From Mariannaea sp. PMI_226 (Eukaryota; Ascomycota; Sordariomycetes; Hypocreales; Nectriaceae), in NCBI GenBank assembly GCA_024336345.1, contig JANFOG010000016.1, positions 62,001-126,000 of the forward strand: a stretch of DNA of 64,000 nucleotides. The letters are read 5' to 3'. The position numbers and the translations under genes are program-made. This document shows positions 22,699 to 35,319 of this stretch, in pieces. The notes under the pieces were generated by a model. That model was not told the origin of the DNA. It saw only the letters and a program-made list of their open reading frames with translations, and did no database searches. Position 1 is the stretch's first letter. Each line of letters opens with the position of its first letter.

Positions 22699-23997
22699 AC
22701 GCTATCAGCAAGAAGCGAAACAATGACTATATGATGGTCTTCCTTTCTTTGATTGAGCGGGTTCTGGTCTTTGAAAGGTGACTGCCATTTGGCAGCAAAT
22801 TTACATCGGCGTTGCAGGAAGGAAGGGCGCTTGGCAGGTACAAAGAAAGAGGAATACACTCGTTGCAAGGCTCTTCAGGCGTTTTTGCCTTTATACACAG
22901 ATGCTTGTTCTCCGGGTTCCGTTTGACTCCTTTCAATTTTGGAGAAGGCTACCCACCCGAACAGGTTCTCTGTTTTCATCACCATAGAACATAATTTAAC
23001 ACACAATCTTTGGACTGCACGACATTCATTCTGGGTTGTGTGATATTCCTCTGTTTTAGGTGTCTGCCCAACTCCTGTATTGCGTAGAAACTCTAGCTCA
23101 TGGTCCAGGGCCAATTGGGTGCCGCAATACAGAGTTCGCAATAGCACACCATGGTACTCCCGGTAGGTGCGGAATAATAGTCACTGCAATCCTACTCTAC
23201 TGGGTGTGATTTTTTTCTTGTCTTTCCCCCTCTTTTTTCCTTTTTTTTTTCCTTTAGGCAAAGACTATTAGTGATGATAATTCTCTTGAGCTAATTTTGT
23301 TCCAAACACAGATGGGTATTGTGTCATCTCCCATACTGGTATATCTGTAGTGCTATCATCTACTGATGCATTGACAGCGCTCCTGGCCATTCAATGGCAA
23401 CGGAACACGTTACAACCCAAGTTTCGCCAATGGGCACTCTGTATCGTATGTACGTCGGAACATCGGTTCTTGGTTATTGTTTTTTTTTCTGCCATCGACA
23501 ATGACTGTGTCCAAATTGCTCTCAACTCCCTCCACTCATGCGATCTCACTAGCGGTGAAGTCTTACATCGATCAACGGGTAACCTTGGCGCCTTTTACGT
23601 CCACAAGAAGCAATTCAATTTATAGGTCACTTTGTCTGTATCCAGGGGTGCGAGCCCCACCCTCATGCTAAAGTGCACCCGTTTTGCGGAACATTTAGTG
23701 CATTTCCCCTCCCTCCAAAAGGACCACCTACCTTGGAGCTCTGAGGCTCTAGGCACTGCAGCGACTTCTCATGAACACTTAAACCAACCCCCCCAAGAAC
23801 ACTGCTATGGAACATGACAGCCGTTGCCAACATCGCCCTCACGCTTCCTTTTAAACCGAACTCGGCTCCTTGCACCAGCTTCACCCTCCGCTATGCTATT
23901 ACTATCCTTTGTCCTTGATCTAGATATTCGCAAGAACGAAAACGCGCGACGCGACCGCTTCTACCAAGGATAGCGGTATTGAAGCATTCTTCCAAAT
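22699..23997. other. Intergenic region left of the HOOK gene
   Basis: About 1.3 kb without a recognised gene. Short frames at 23350-23625 and 23632-23884 have no known motif. Pyrimidine-rich sequence at about 23213-23255 is a low-complexity tract. Confidence 0.4.
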
Positions 23998-26900
23998 ATG
24001 GCGCCAACAGCCTCAGCAGTGCCTAGGACGGCGCCTGCGTATAGCCCTCGAGCGCAGGCTGCACTTCTCAAAGCTGTATGTGTATTCCTTCAACCCAGTC
24101 ATCGGCAGTATGACGGCGCTTTGCTTATTTCTGACTCTTTTCCAGGCTATCCGAGTATTTGAGCTCAAAACCACCGCTGAGTCGCTCGACGATCTTACGG
24201 ATGGTATTGTGCTCGCCCAGATCCTCCAAGAAATCGACCCTGAGTTCAACCCTTCCGAACTTGACACGAACACCGGCACCTCGCGATGGCTCACCAACAA
24301 GAGGAACATCCAAACTATATACAAAGGCCTTTTCAGATTCATCCGTCGACAAGTTCCCGAGCTGGGATGCCAGGCAAAAAAATTCGACTACCATGCCATT
24401 GCAGAAAATCCAGAGCCCCAGGGCATCAGTCAGGTCAGTCCCTTGTATTCACACCTATCATGGCCTATTTTGCTGACTGTAGCCTGTTCTAGTTATTGGC
24501 TGTGATGCTCTCTGCTGCGGCTATGGGCCCCGACAACCAGAGGTTTGTTCCTCGTATTCAGAGCGGCCTTGACAAGCAGACCCAGGGAGAGATCATGCAG
24601 ATAATTCGAGCTATGCAACAGGACATTACCAACTCCAAGGGTGATGATGATTTGGACGAGGCCATAGATGCTGTAATGGAAGCTCGAGACATTGACCTTA
24701 TTGTTGAGGAGCAAAATGCAGAATTGCGGCAAGAACTCGACATAACCAAAAAAAACCTCTCAGACTACATCACCCGACTCGAATACCTGCAACAAAGCCA
24801 CGAGGAGCTCAAGTATGAAAAGGAAAAGAATGATCGTGAGCTCGAGGTTATGAGAAAAGCTACTCAAGATGGTGCCAACAGCGCTGAGTCGATCAAGATT
24901 CTCGAGGCTCAAGTTCATGAGCAAATGGAAATCATTGCTAGAAATGAAGAGACGATCCGTAAATACGAAAGAAGTCAAGCGCATCTGGACAGCGAAGTCC
25001 AGCGACTAACACAGAAGTGCATCGAGCTTGATGAGCTACGTGACCAAGTCATGGAATGGAAACACAAAGCCGAAGAGTTGGAAAAGAAAGCCAATACGGC
25101 TGATAGATATAAGCAGAAACTCGAGTCCCAGCAGCATCTGGTCAAGGAAGTCCAAAATCTTCAGTACGAGAAGGCAGAGCTCCAGGAGCAGCTTAGATCA
25201 CTAGCCAGCGACCACGAGCGGAATGCTCGTACAAGGAAAGCTGAAGATGAGCTCACCAAGATGATTACACAGTCTGAGCAACATCTATGGGATGAGCGTA
25301 ACCAAAAGACTCAGCTCATGAAGGACATGGCAAGCTTGGAAGAGGAAGTCGTTCTCCTTAGAGCGAGACAGAGCCACGACGAGAACTTCATCAAAGATCT
25401 CCAAGAGCAATTACAAGCCAACGCTGGTCCTCAGGAGGGAGCCATTGGTGAACCAGGCATGAGCTTGAATCTTGAAGACGAGTTGAATGACGCGTCCGAT
25501 GAGGGACAAGTCAACCTATCCTTAGAGTTATCACGTCTCAAGACAGAAAACAACCTGCTAAGAAGCACCGTTGGATCTGCCGGAGATAACGCACTGGTTC
25601 GACGGGAACGAGATGAAGCAAAGCGCCAATTAGCAGTTGTCCAGCAAAACTATAACGAGGTGTTTGAAAAGAATGCCATTGCACAGGATCAGATTGAGGC
25701 TATGAGCAAGGATATGATTGATGAGGGGTAAATCAGAACCCCTTGCTCCATTCAGGCAATATAATGTTGGCCACTAACAGTTTTCTATAGGTCTCAAGCG
25801 TTCATTAACATCAGGACCCAACTAATGCAAGCCAACTTTGAACTTGAGCAACTTCAGAAACAGAAACAAGACCTCAGCATTCAGGTGGCAGACCAGAGCC
25901 GTGAACTGTTTGACATCAAGTCACAGCTTTCTGTGGTGGGGAAGGATAGTATGGAAGCATTGAACGTCTTGAAGAACACGGACAGTCTCATGAGCAAATC
26001 TCTCCAGGTCGACTTAGACCGTTGCCGCGAGGATCTTGGCTCTGCTACCTCTGAACGAGAAAACTTGAAAACACAACTGGTTGAGGCGCTTCTTGCCAAA
26101 GACAAGTATCGGAAGATGGTCGAGGAGGGCAAGGACATACATGATGCCAATCCCTCAGACGCGGATACATCCGAGCAAGGCAAGAAGATCAACGTGAAGA
26201 TCGAAAAGCTCCGTGCTCGCCTCATTGAAATCCGCCAGGTGAGTCTTGGTGAAACTAAAAGTGAAGACAAGGGCAGAGACGAGAGTAATGCATGGTCTGG
26301 CTTCAATGCCTCGAGCGAGTGCGACAGCGAGAACGAAAGTTTGTTTTCCTATTCAGATTTCTTCAGAACGGGTAATGAATTCAGCCGAGCGGCTGGTGAC
26401 GAGTTCTGTACTCTTGATCAGGCTTCCGACTCGGGATCTGACGACGATTCTGAGGTCTCTTTTGTCGAATATCTGGACGAGGCAGATCACGAAGCGGGGT
26501 ACGGTTTTCTTCCTCAGAAGCCTGAGCCATGTGTTACCAAACACCACGAGCTGGCCAAGGGTCAGCCGTCAATTCCCCCTCCTGAAAAGGTGGGGAGGCG
26601 TTCTCTTCCTCGACACCGCGCTCTGGTCAAAAAAGCGTCCGGGTTCCTCTCTGGATTTCTCTCATAGTTATTCCAGTCTCGGGAAGGTCACAGGCGATTT
26701 CATGCCCGAGTGGGCAGTCAATTGTTTTGCTTGCGACTCAGCGGTAGTTGCTAACATTCGACCTTCAGCAACTCGAAAACTCAGAGCAAGAGAAGATTGA
26801 TTTGCAACGCAAGCTCAAGGCAGCGCAGGATGGAGAGGCGGCTGCCGCACAAAAGGTACGTCGTGCATGAAAGGGGATGTCAAGTATATGTCATCCCTAT

Positions 26901-27164
26901 GGGACTCGTCTTCCTTTTGGTATTGCCGGTCATTCATGAGTGAGAACTAACATATATCACAAGGCTGCGAGCGACCAAATTATCCGAAACCTCGAGCGAG
27001 AAAATGCCCTCATGGCATCAGCATGGTACGATCTAACGAGCCGGCTCCAGAGTAATCACGTCGTTGTCCAGCGTCGTCAGGAAGCTCCAAGGAGCTGGCT
27101 CAACAAGCAGAGGCAGATGGTCAATGGTCAGTTGCGCCGCCGCGACTCGCTCTACCTCTACTGA
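23998..27164 (+). CDS. hookA: HOOK-family dynein adaptor
   Basis: Coiled-coil adaptor linking early endosomes to dynein on microtubules. Predicted 778 aa from six exons: 23998-24075, 24146-24433, 24493-25727, 25791-26238, 26769-26855 and 26964-27164. The N-terminal Hook domain is a calponin-homology-like fold (SLDDLTDGIVLAQILQEIDP near residue 40). A long coiled coil fills residues about 170-650. The C-terminal block IRNLERENALMASAWYDLTS and SNHVVVQRR...SWLNKQRQMV is the conserved fungal Hook tail that binds the FTS/FHIP cargo complex. Intron 4 (26239-26768) is about 530 nt, far longer than the others, and its first 426 nt stay open in frame with exon 4. All joins keep frame. Confidence 0.9.
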
Positions 27165-28227
27165 CCTCCCTCGCCAGCGACCCCGCGGCGATAGGAACTG
27201 ATGGGGTGAGACCTCCTCCCCCCCACCCCCCACAATCGCCCATGACGTTGAATTTTCAGAACTGAGCGAAGCACATCGTGCTCGGTCTCTCAACTGATTA
27301 AACATCGAACCGAAAGATCCATGCCTCTCTAAGTCGGAAGATTTTATCCTTTTCTCTCCGTCTCTCTCACCTCTGAACCAGATTCAGGCTCTTTGTTCCG
27401 CATATATATATGTGTGTGTGTGTGTTTGTGGGTGGGTGGATGGGTGAGTCCGCATTGCATTGAGAGGGAGCTTGAGGAGTTTTACCTTGTCTTGTTTCTT
27501 TTATTGTTATTTTTTTAGAGAAAGATTCATGAGCATCCTTTAGACTGAGTGGATGATGGTAGACATCACCACTCCGGAGTGGGAGGTGGAATTGCTTTTC
27601 CTAGAGATTCGGCACCGGTGTATCTATCTCTATATGTCTATACCCATTGACGTTGTTGTTTCATTGTTTTGGCTGAGTTGATAGCCTTTTGTCCTCTTTT
27701 TCTTTTCCATAATAAACTAACCCTCGTGAATGAGTTTTGTGATGAATTATGTCCTGACGTCATCTGCTTGCGAGAACGAGTTTTTGATAAATACCGCTGT
27801 TACAGCTTGTTGTGGGATAAAAAAAACACCAACGATGCGAGCCTTGGTTGAAGACAGCCGTTGTATTGCCGGGACAGCCACCGTAGCCGAGGTGTCTCGT
27901 GCATGAACCAAGGTGAGGACCGGGGGAGGGGGGGGGAATGGTCGTGTGCTTCGAATGACCACACTTTTTAAACTATTGTTATAGTAGGATAGTGATACAT
28001 ACAGTGTTCCTCTGTGTGGCTTTTTTCGGTTAATTCTTCGTACACAACGGAGGCCCAAAAGACCACAGAGAAATCCTCTACCGTAACGCCTCAAGGCCTG
28101 GAGGGCTGTCCTTCATGCCAGTCATACACCATTCATATCCAAGACGCATTTCAAGGTCTCGTTGGCCACCCGGTTACGTAGCCCCTTAAAAACCCACATT
28201 CACCGCCAATATTATATTTCCAGTTTT
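27165..28227. other. Convergent 3' region between HOOK and adenylate kinase
   Basis: About 1 kb with no gene recognised. It includes a TA/TG dinucleotide tract at about 27402-27425 and a G-run near 27930. The genes on both sides end here. Confidence 0.45.
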
Positions 28228-29268
<1,041 letters not shown>

Positions 29269-31431
29269 GGTTGCGGCGGCGGTAGACGAGTGGGGGATTT
29301 GAGGGATTGCAGAGGCGGCAATTGGAGCGGGATTAATGTATAATGAGGATGCAGGGCCGGTGAGGCGATGGCGCGGGTGGTGATGGGAAGGAAGAGAGCT
29401 GGAGAATGCGAAGAAGGCGGAGGGTGGAAAGGAAGAAAGCCGCAGAAGTCGAGAGAGGCCAGGAAATCTTGACTGCGTAGCCGGAGGATGGGAGGTTTTG
29501 GGGAGGAGCTTTAGCGGATGCTGATTGGCTAATCGGACACGGCCTCAGTGGATAGGCTAGGGGCACGGTACTACAGAATGCTAACGACACTCCTGCAATC
29601 CTTGGTTTAAAGGTCCGTTTCCAGTGCCTTTTACAACGTAGTACAGCCATTGCGGGCCTCTGTAACACCTGCGAGCGCCGGGTTGGGCAAACTTAGCACG
29701 CGGCTTTTTTTCACGCTTGCTGCTTGGTCTGTGTGTGGTTCGTGGTCCCCTTATCCGTATAAAAACGGACGCATCGCTCGGCAAGGAGGGAATTCCAAGA
29801 GTGAAAATGTTCTGAGATATCCAAGTGGTATAGAGCGTAGGAGCTTGTTCCCAGTGCATGTATCTTGCAACCCATCAAGTGACGAACTGCATCTCGGACG
29901 ACATATCAAGGTGGCGACCGGGATTTGCCCTATCACAAAATCTCTTGGCTTTGGGTGGTGGTTCATGCCGGGACATCTGACTTCGTTGAGGTGCTAGTTG
30001 ATGTCGCATGGCACCCTTACATTGTATGCGAAATGAACTAGGACAAACCACCACTCCAAACATAAAAATACAGCCCTACTAGCATACCAAATTGAAAAAA
30101 AAACCATCCTCTGGGGGTAACCAAAGAAAGAATAATTAGCACGAGATTAAATCCATTTGGCATCTTAGATTTTTGCGACTTTTGCTGAAGTGCCGTTCCA
30201 GGGTAGGTATCCGGTAGGTTTTGGGCAAACTCAGTTACTCACTCCCTACCCACCTACTTCTCTTGTTGTAATACTTCATAGATCTGACTGAGTCTCGCTA
30301 ATGCTGTATGGTTGATGGGATCGGTGAAGCGGCTTGCTTATTCAATTACATGTTGAATCTCATCTCCTATCGACAGTGTCTCGGGGTCTCGGTCGTCAGG
30401 GCCGAGGCTGATTGGCATAGCGCATCCGTAAGGCATCCGAAGGTCAAAATGAAGCCCCCATGTCCATTGATCCGGTCCGAGTGCCGTAGTTGCAACGACG
30501 AACTGCGACCATGTTCAGCTACGCATCTCGAAGGGTGTATTCAATGACCAGAAACAAGGGGTGAACATAGTCGGCTTCGCTCAACTAATATCCTGCATCC
30601 TCCCACCTCTTCAGATTCACCAAGGAAGTTCAAAATATGTACTGTAACTAACAGGCCTGTTCCATCCCCCTCGCCGAGGTCCAAGGTGCGGTGGGGGCAA
30701 CAAAAACACTCCTGGCATATTAGCAGGAAACCCGTCCCTACATCATCCATTTCGTGGCGTCGTGCAGAGTACTGCGAGACTACCGGGAATAGAACATGGA
30801 AATTGGTGGAGTTGCACCTCGATAAAAGCCATTGTCTTTTACTTTCTTGTCCTTTTTTTTTTTTTTTTTTGCGTTCTTTTGGTGCCGGGTGGTTCGTACT
30901 ATCGAGATATCATCTCCTCTCACGAGCTCCCACTCCCACGGATTACCCGAGGATTTATGAAGTACATGGGCAAAAGTTGCCGAGCTACGAAATATGATGA
31001 TATTGATCGAGCTGAAGGATTGGGGAGGGGCAGCGAGACAACCACACCGCCTGGTACCGAATCGAACCAACGAAATCAAGCTCAACCCATCTGTACGATC
31101 AGATGAACTGATGCTGAATACGTAGTCTATTATGGCGTGCCAGCCAAGGATGTGGCTGGTGAGATCGACTCCACGTGACTAGATATTTTGTGAGGCTTGA
31201 GAACATCCTCTAGGCCCCCACTTGCCTGTGCCTGATCCCACCTGGGAGCTAAGCTCTCTACGACGAAGGCAGCCTCAAGTGTACGTACGTGCTACCATCA
31301 CATCCATCCATCCTCACACCGTCCTCGATCTCGACTTCTGCCCCAATCTTGGGTCGCAATAGTACTAATCAACGTTCGTCTCGCCCCTTGACAAACAGAA
31401 GTTGGAATCCCTCCCCTTCAATCAATCTACA
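29269..31431. other. Divergent intergenic region between ADK1 and RPN8
   Basis: About 2.2 kb without a supportable gene; the short frames seen at 29333-30063 and 30308-31106 overlap on both strands and lack motifs. It holds a run of 18 T (30853-30870) and, near RPN8, the E-box at 31173. Confidence 0.4.
31172..31188. promoter_or_regulatory. E-box with flanking word shared with BET4
   Basis: CCACGTGACTAGATAT lies about 260 bases upstream of RPN8. The BET4-like gene has CCACGTGACTGGATAT at 10591-10606, about 190 bases upstream of its start, differing in one base. Both contain CACGTGAC. Confidence 0.45.
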
Positions 31432-32583
31432 ATGCCTGCCACCACAGCAGAAACTCTTTCTCTCGTCACCCGAAACGTCACTGTTGCGCCGCTCGTCCTC
31501 CTCTCTGCCGTCGACCACTACAACCGAACCGCTTCCACCAAGTCAAAGCGTCGGGTCGTTGGTGTTCTCCTTGGAAGCAATGATGGAAAGAGCGTGAGGG
31601 TATCAAATAGCTTTGCTGGTGCGTTGCCTTGCGCCTCCAAGAACCTTTTCCCTCTTCAGGCGCTTACAAACAATTCACAGTTCCCTTCGAAGAAGATGAC
31701 AAGGACCCCTCGGTGTGGTTTCTTGACCACAATTACGTCGAATCTATGAATGACATGTTCAAAAAGGTCAACGCTCGCGAAAAATTGATAGGATGGTATC
31801 ACACTGGCCCCAAGTTGCGCGCTTCAGACCTGGAGATCAACGAGCTCTTCAAGCGATATACCCCAAACCCTCTACTGGTTATTATTGATGTTCAGCCCAA
31901 GGAGTCGGGTGTCCCAACTGATGCATACTTTGCTATCGAAGAAATCAAAGATGTACGTCATATATTATCAGATTCATGGTGACAGGCAGGAAGCTAATCG
32001 AGGGTCGTAGGATGGCACCACAACCTCCCGAACCTTCGTACACACACCTTCGATTATCGAGGCCGAAGAAGCAGAGGAGATTGGCGTTGAGCATCTGCTA
32101 AGAGATATCCGCGATGTGGCAGCAGGAACACTGTCCACCCGAATCACCAATCAGCTCCAGTCCCTCCAGGGCCTACACTTGCGCCTGCGAGACATCGGAG
32201 CCTACCTCCAAAAGGTCTTGGACGGCCAGCTACCTGTCAATCATGCTATCCTTGGCAACCTCCAGGATATCTTTAACCTCCTCCCCAATCTTTCGACACC
32301 AGAGGGGGATGGCAAAGCTGGTGCTGGCGAGCTATCCCATGCCATGAGCATCAAGACGAATGACCAGCTCATGGCTATCTACCTGAGCAGTCTGATACGT
32401 GCCATCACGGCGTTCCACGACTTGATTGAGAACAAGATCCAAAACCGACAACAGCAAGAGGAGAAGGATGCTAAGAAGGATGAAGTCAACGGCAAGGATG
32501 AAAAGAAGGATGGCGCCAACGGTGCCAACACTGAGTCTAAGGAGGGGGAGAAGGATAAAGAAACCAAGGAGAGCAAGAAGTAA
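31432..32583 (+). CDS. RPN8: 26S proteasome regulatory subunit Rpn8
   Basis: Non-catalytic MPN-domain subunit of the proteasome lid, partner of the deubiquitinase Rpn11. Predicted 343 aa from exons 31432-31618, 31681-31952 and 32011-32583. The MPN domain spans about residues 10-150; at the place of a JAMM metal site it reads [20 protein letters not shown], lacking the zinc ligands, as expected for Rpn8. The helical C-terminal part ([20 protein letters not shown] onward) forms the lid bundle contact. The final 50 residues are a Lys/Glu-rich, poorly ordered tail. Start at the ATG at 31432 gives [20 protein letters not shown], the normal beginning. Confidence 0.96.
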
Positions 32584-32857
32584 TGATTTTTATGGTACGG
32601 CGGAAGAAATCTACTATAGGTCGTGGAGGTTCTCGGCGTCTGGAAGGATGCGATTCACACGGCAGCATTTCTTGCTGAGCGGAGCGGGGAGGGCAAAAAA
32701 GCCTATTTGTACATTGAACATTTTCATGACGGATTACTACAGGAGGCCGTGGGGATAATACAAACCGGTCACCACCCTTGAATGCCAAATACACTGCCTA
32801 TGTCTTAATGTTTCTCTTTTGATACCCCCTAACGTTGCTTTGCCTCCCTCGTCCTCG

Positions 32858-33583
32858 TCATATTTCCGCCATGATACCTGCCAGTTCGTCCCTTGTAACC
32901 ATTCGATTTTCGACATATTGCCCCAACATGCCTGGCCACTTTTCGGTTACCAGACATGCAAGAAGGTGCTTACAACAAGGAACGTCGCCCGTAGAAGCCC
33001 CCAAGCCGTCTAAACTTAGGCCACCAAACGACCAGCCTGTCTCCGACTGTGGCGTCGTGTCTGATCCAGGTGTGACAGACACTGGGTGGCTGGGAAAGGC
33101 GTCCAACGTGAAGCTGGCGCATGAACAGTTCCATGCGCTCAAGTGAACAATGTAGCTCCGTGAAGAGAGAGACAGGTCCCGACGTCGGCGAGATATGGTC
33201 GTGGCGATGGAGCGCACGAGGAAGATGCTGTCGATCCCACTAGAAATACCTGTCGCTTCGCCGCTTGCCGAGTTGGTGTCGTCGAAATTTCCACCTAGCG
33301 GATGAGCTATGTCACTTGACCGGAGCCGAGTAACGAGCCTACGGTCAAGTAGATCTAGTGCCGGAAGGAGGAGGTTAGGGAAGAGGACATGGAGGGTGAG
33401 AAGGAGTGGGCCGTGGGATTCCCGGATGGCTTCAAGAGGAGATGAGGACGCTGCTCTGGGTGGTTGGTAAGCTACAGGTGGTGGCGAGGTATCATTGCTG
33501 GTCCTATGCGAGGATGAAGGTATCTCGGAGATGGTATTCACCAGACATGTCAGGAAATGGCGTTGGGAGGGAAGACTTTGCAT
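32858..33583 (-). CDS. SWIM-type zinc-finger protein, Sws1/ZSWIM7-like
   Basis: Single-exon gene of 241 aa from ATG 33583. A SWIM finger lies in the C-terminal half: CSC in YIVHLSAWNCSCASFTLDAF, then after about 40 residues CCKHLLACLV, giving the CxCx(n)CxH zinc ligands. SWIM proteins of this kind (Sws1, ZSWIM7) belong to Shu-type complexes that assist Rad51 filaments in homologous recombination. Length and the single finger fit that group, and transposases with SWIM fingers are much larger. The N-terminal half contains a Leu-rich helix (LLLTLHVLFPNLLLPALDLL). The gene converges on RPN8 with 274 bases between them. Assignment to Sws1 is probable, not certain. Confidence 0.72.
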   Translation of the reverse strand: MQSLPSQRHFLTCLVNTISEIPSSSHRTSNDTSPPPVAYQPPRAASSSPLEAIRESHGPLLLTLHVLFPNLLLPALDLLDRRLVTRLRSSDIAHPLGGNFDDTNSASGEATGISSGIDSIFLVRSIATTISRRRRDLSLSSRSYIVHLSAWNCSCASFTLDAFPSHPVSVTPGSDTTPQSETGWSFGGLSLDGLGASTGDVPCCKHLLACLVTEKWPGMLGQYVENRMVTRDELAGIMAEI

Positions 33584-33990
33584 TGCCGACTGGTTGGACA
33601 GAATATCATGGCGGATGGAATAATTTGGTTGGTGAAAGTGGGAAGGTTCCGCTTGTTTGGGTGAGATCACAAGTGGGTTTGTTTAACGTCTAAGTTTCAA
33701 TACCGCCGCACACACTTGCGGAGGGTGATTTTTGACCTGGAGAGCTTTGTGATGAAGGAGATGAAATTTTATTTCCCCCATTTTCCTCCCCCTTTGCATT
33801 TTTTTCATGTCTTTGATGGCATTATTTCATATCCTTATTTCTTTGTTTTGTTAGAGTACAGCTTTGAGTGAGTATTCTGATATATTTTGTCAAAGCATTA
33901 TTCTTATCTTTTACATTGGTATCCCGAGCAATGGTTTGTCTTCACACACGCTCATGACCAGCTTGTTCAGTAAGCATATGGCTCAGCTTG
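33584..33990. other. Intergenic region between the SWIM gene and HEM13
   Basis: About 400 bases with no gene seen; AT-rich and pyrimidine-rich. It should hold the SWIM gene promoter and the HEM13 3' UTR. Confidence 0.45.
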
Positions 33991-35319
33991 CTAAACCCAT
34001 TCTTTGGGGTCTCTCAGCACGTCTACAAGGCGCTGCTCTCGGCTCTTGGGCTCTGGCTCGTGCATGTATTTCCAACTTGCTGTCAAGGGCAAGCTCATGA
34101 GGATGCTTTCCACGCGGGATCCGGGCGTATTGAGGCCAAAAGCAGTCCCACGGTCGTGTACCAGGTTGAACTCGACGTACTTGCCACGACGGATCTGCTG
34201 CCAGTCCTTCTCCTTCTCGTTGAAGGGCATATCCTTGCGCTTCTCGATGATGGGGACATATGAGGGCAAGAAGGACTTGAGACAGTCCTGGATGAAAGCA
34301 AAGGTATTCTCCTGGTCACGCTCAGTTTCATCTAGGTCGTCAAAGAAGATGCCACCAATGCCGCGGCATTCCCCTCTGTGTTTGTTGTGGAAGTACTCGT
34401 CGCACCATTTCTTGAAGCGGGGATAATACTCCTTGTCATGTGCGTCGCAGACATCCTTGAGCGTCTTGTGGAAGTGAATGGCATCCTCATCAAAAAGGTA
34501 GGAGGGGGTCAGATCACTGCCACCACCGAACCACCAAGCTTGTGAAGTGCCGTCAGGGTTCGCGGTCTCAAAGTATCGGTAGTTGAGGTGAACCGTAGGG
34601 GCCATTGGGTTGTAAGGGTGCAGAACCATACTCAGACCGGCAGCAAAGAACTCGAGGGAGTCAACATCAGCGTCGAGGTTCTTATGGTTGGCGCGCATTT
34701 TCTCAATGGCGGGCCTGGGCAGGGTGCCGTAGACGACGCTGACACCGACACCGGCCTTCTCGAAGACATTGCCTTCTTGAAGGACGCAGGTGATGCCACC
34801 GCCACCATTGGGGCGTTCCCACTCGTCTTTGCGGAACTTCTTGCCGTCTACCTTTTCGAGGCCTTCGACAATCAATTTCTGCTGCTCCTTGATGAACTTT
34901 TCCATTCGGAGGCGCATGGGAGAGTTGTTGTCGACGCCCGACTCGCGTTTCTTTTGTGCATCGCGATCGGCGAGAGAGGCGGCGTCGAGCGCAACAGGAT
35001 CGGCGGCTTCAGCCTGATGAGAGAAACATTACTCGTGAGCAATTGGCATTCAATTGACCTTGAGAGAGGGGCCTGGCATAAGCATAGGAGAAAGTCATAC
35101 CATTTTGTAGGCCAGAGGGGCAACCAAGGCCACAGCAGCGGCACCAAGCCAGAGAGGAAGCGAGCTTGACGACGAAGCTGCCTGTGAGGAACGAGAACTG
35201 GCCGAATCAGACAGCCAGCGCCGAGAAGGCTTCAATTGGTGCTGAGAAAGCCGTGTGAATCGCGAGGAAGGTGATTTAAGATGCGCAACAAGGCGCTGGC
35301 TATGCCGTGTGGCAGCCAT
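33991..35319 (-). CDS. HEM13: Coproporphyrinogen III oxidase, oxygen-dependent
   Basis: Haem-pathway enzyme converting coproporphyrinogen III to protoporphyrinogen IX. Predicted 413 aa from exons 35319-35101 and 35013-33991. The first 50 residues are rich in Arg, Ser and Gln without acidic residues and are followed by a hydrophobic segment, [18 protein letters not shown] (about 54-71). Together these make a bipartite presequence for the mitochondrial intermembrane space, unlike the cytosolic yeast enzyme. The catalytic core is complete: [51 protein letters not shown] and [20 protein letters not shown]. Intron donor GTATGA, acceptor CATCAG. Nothing is missing. Confidence 0.95.

Noticed and set aside
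31055..31075. B-box-like GGTTCGATTC on the minus strand, possible tRNA
   Set aside because: No A-box, cloverleaf or acceptor pairing around it.
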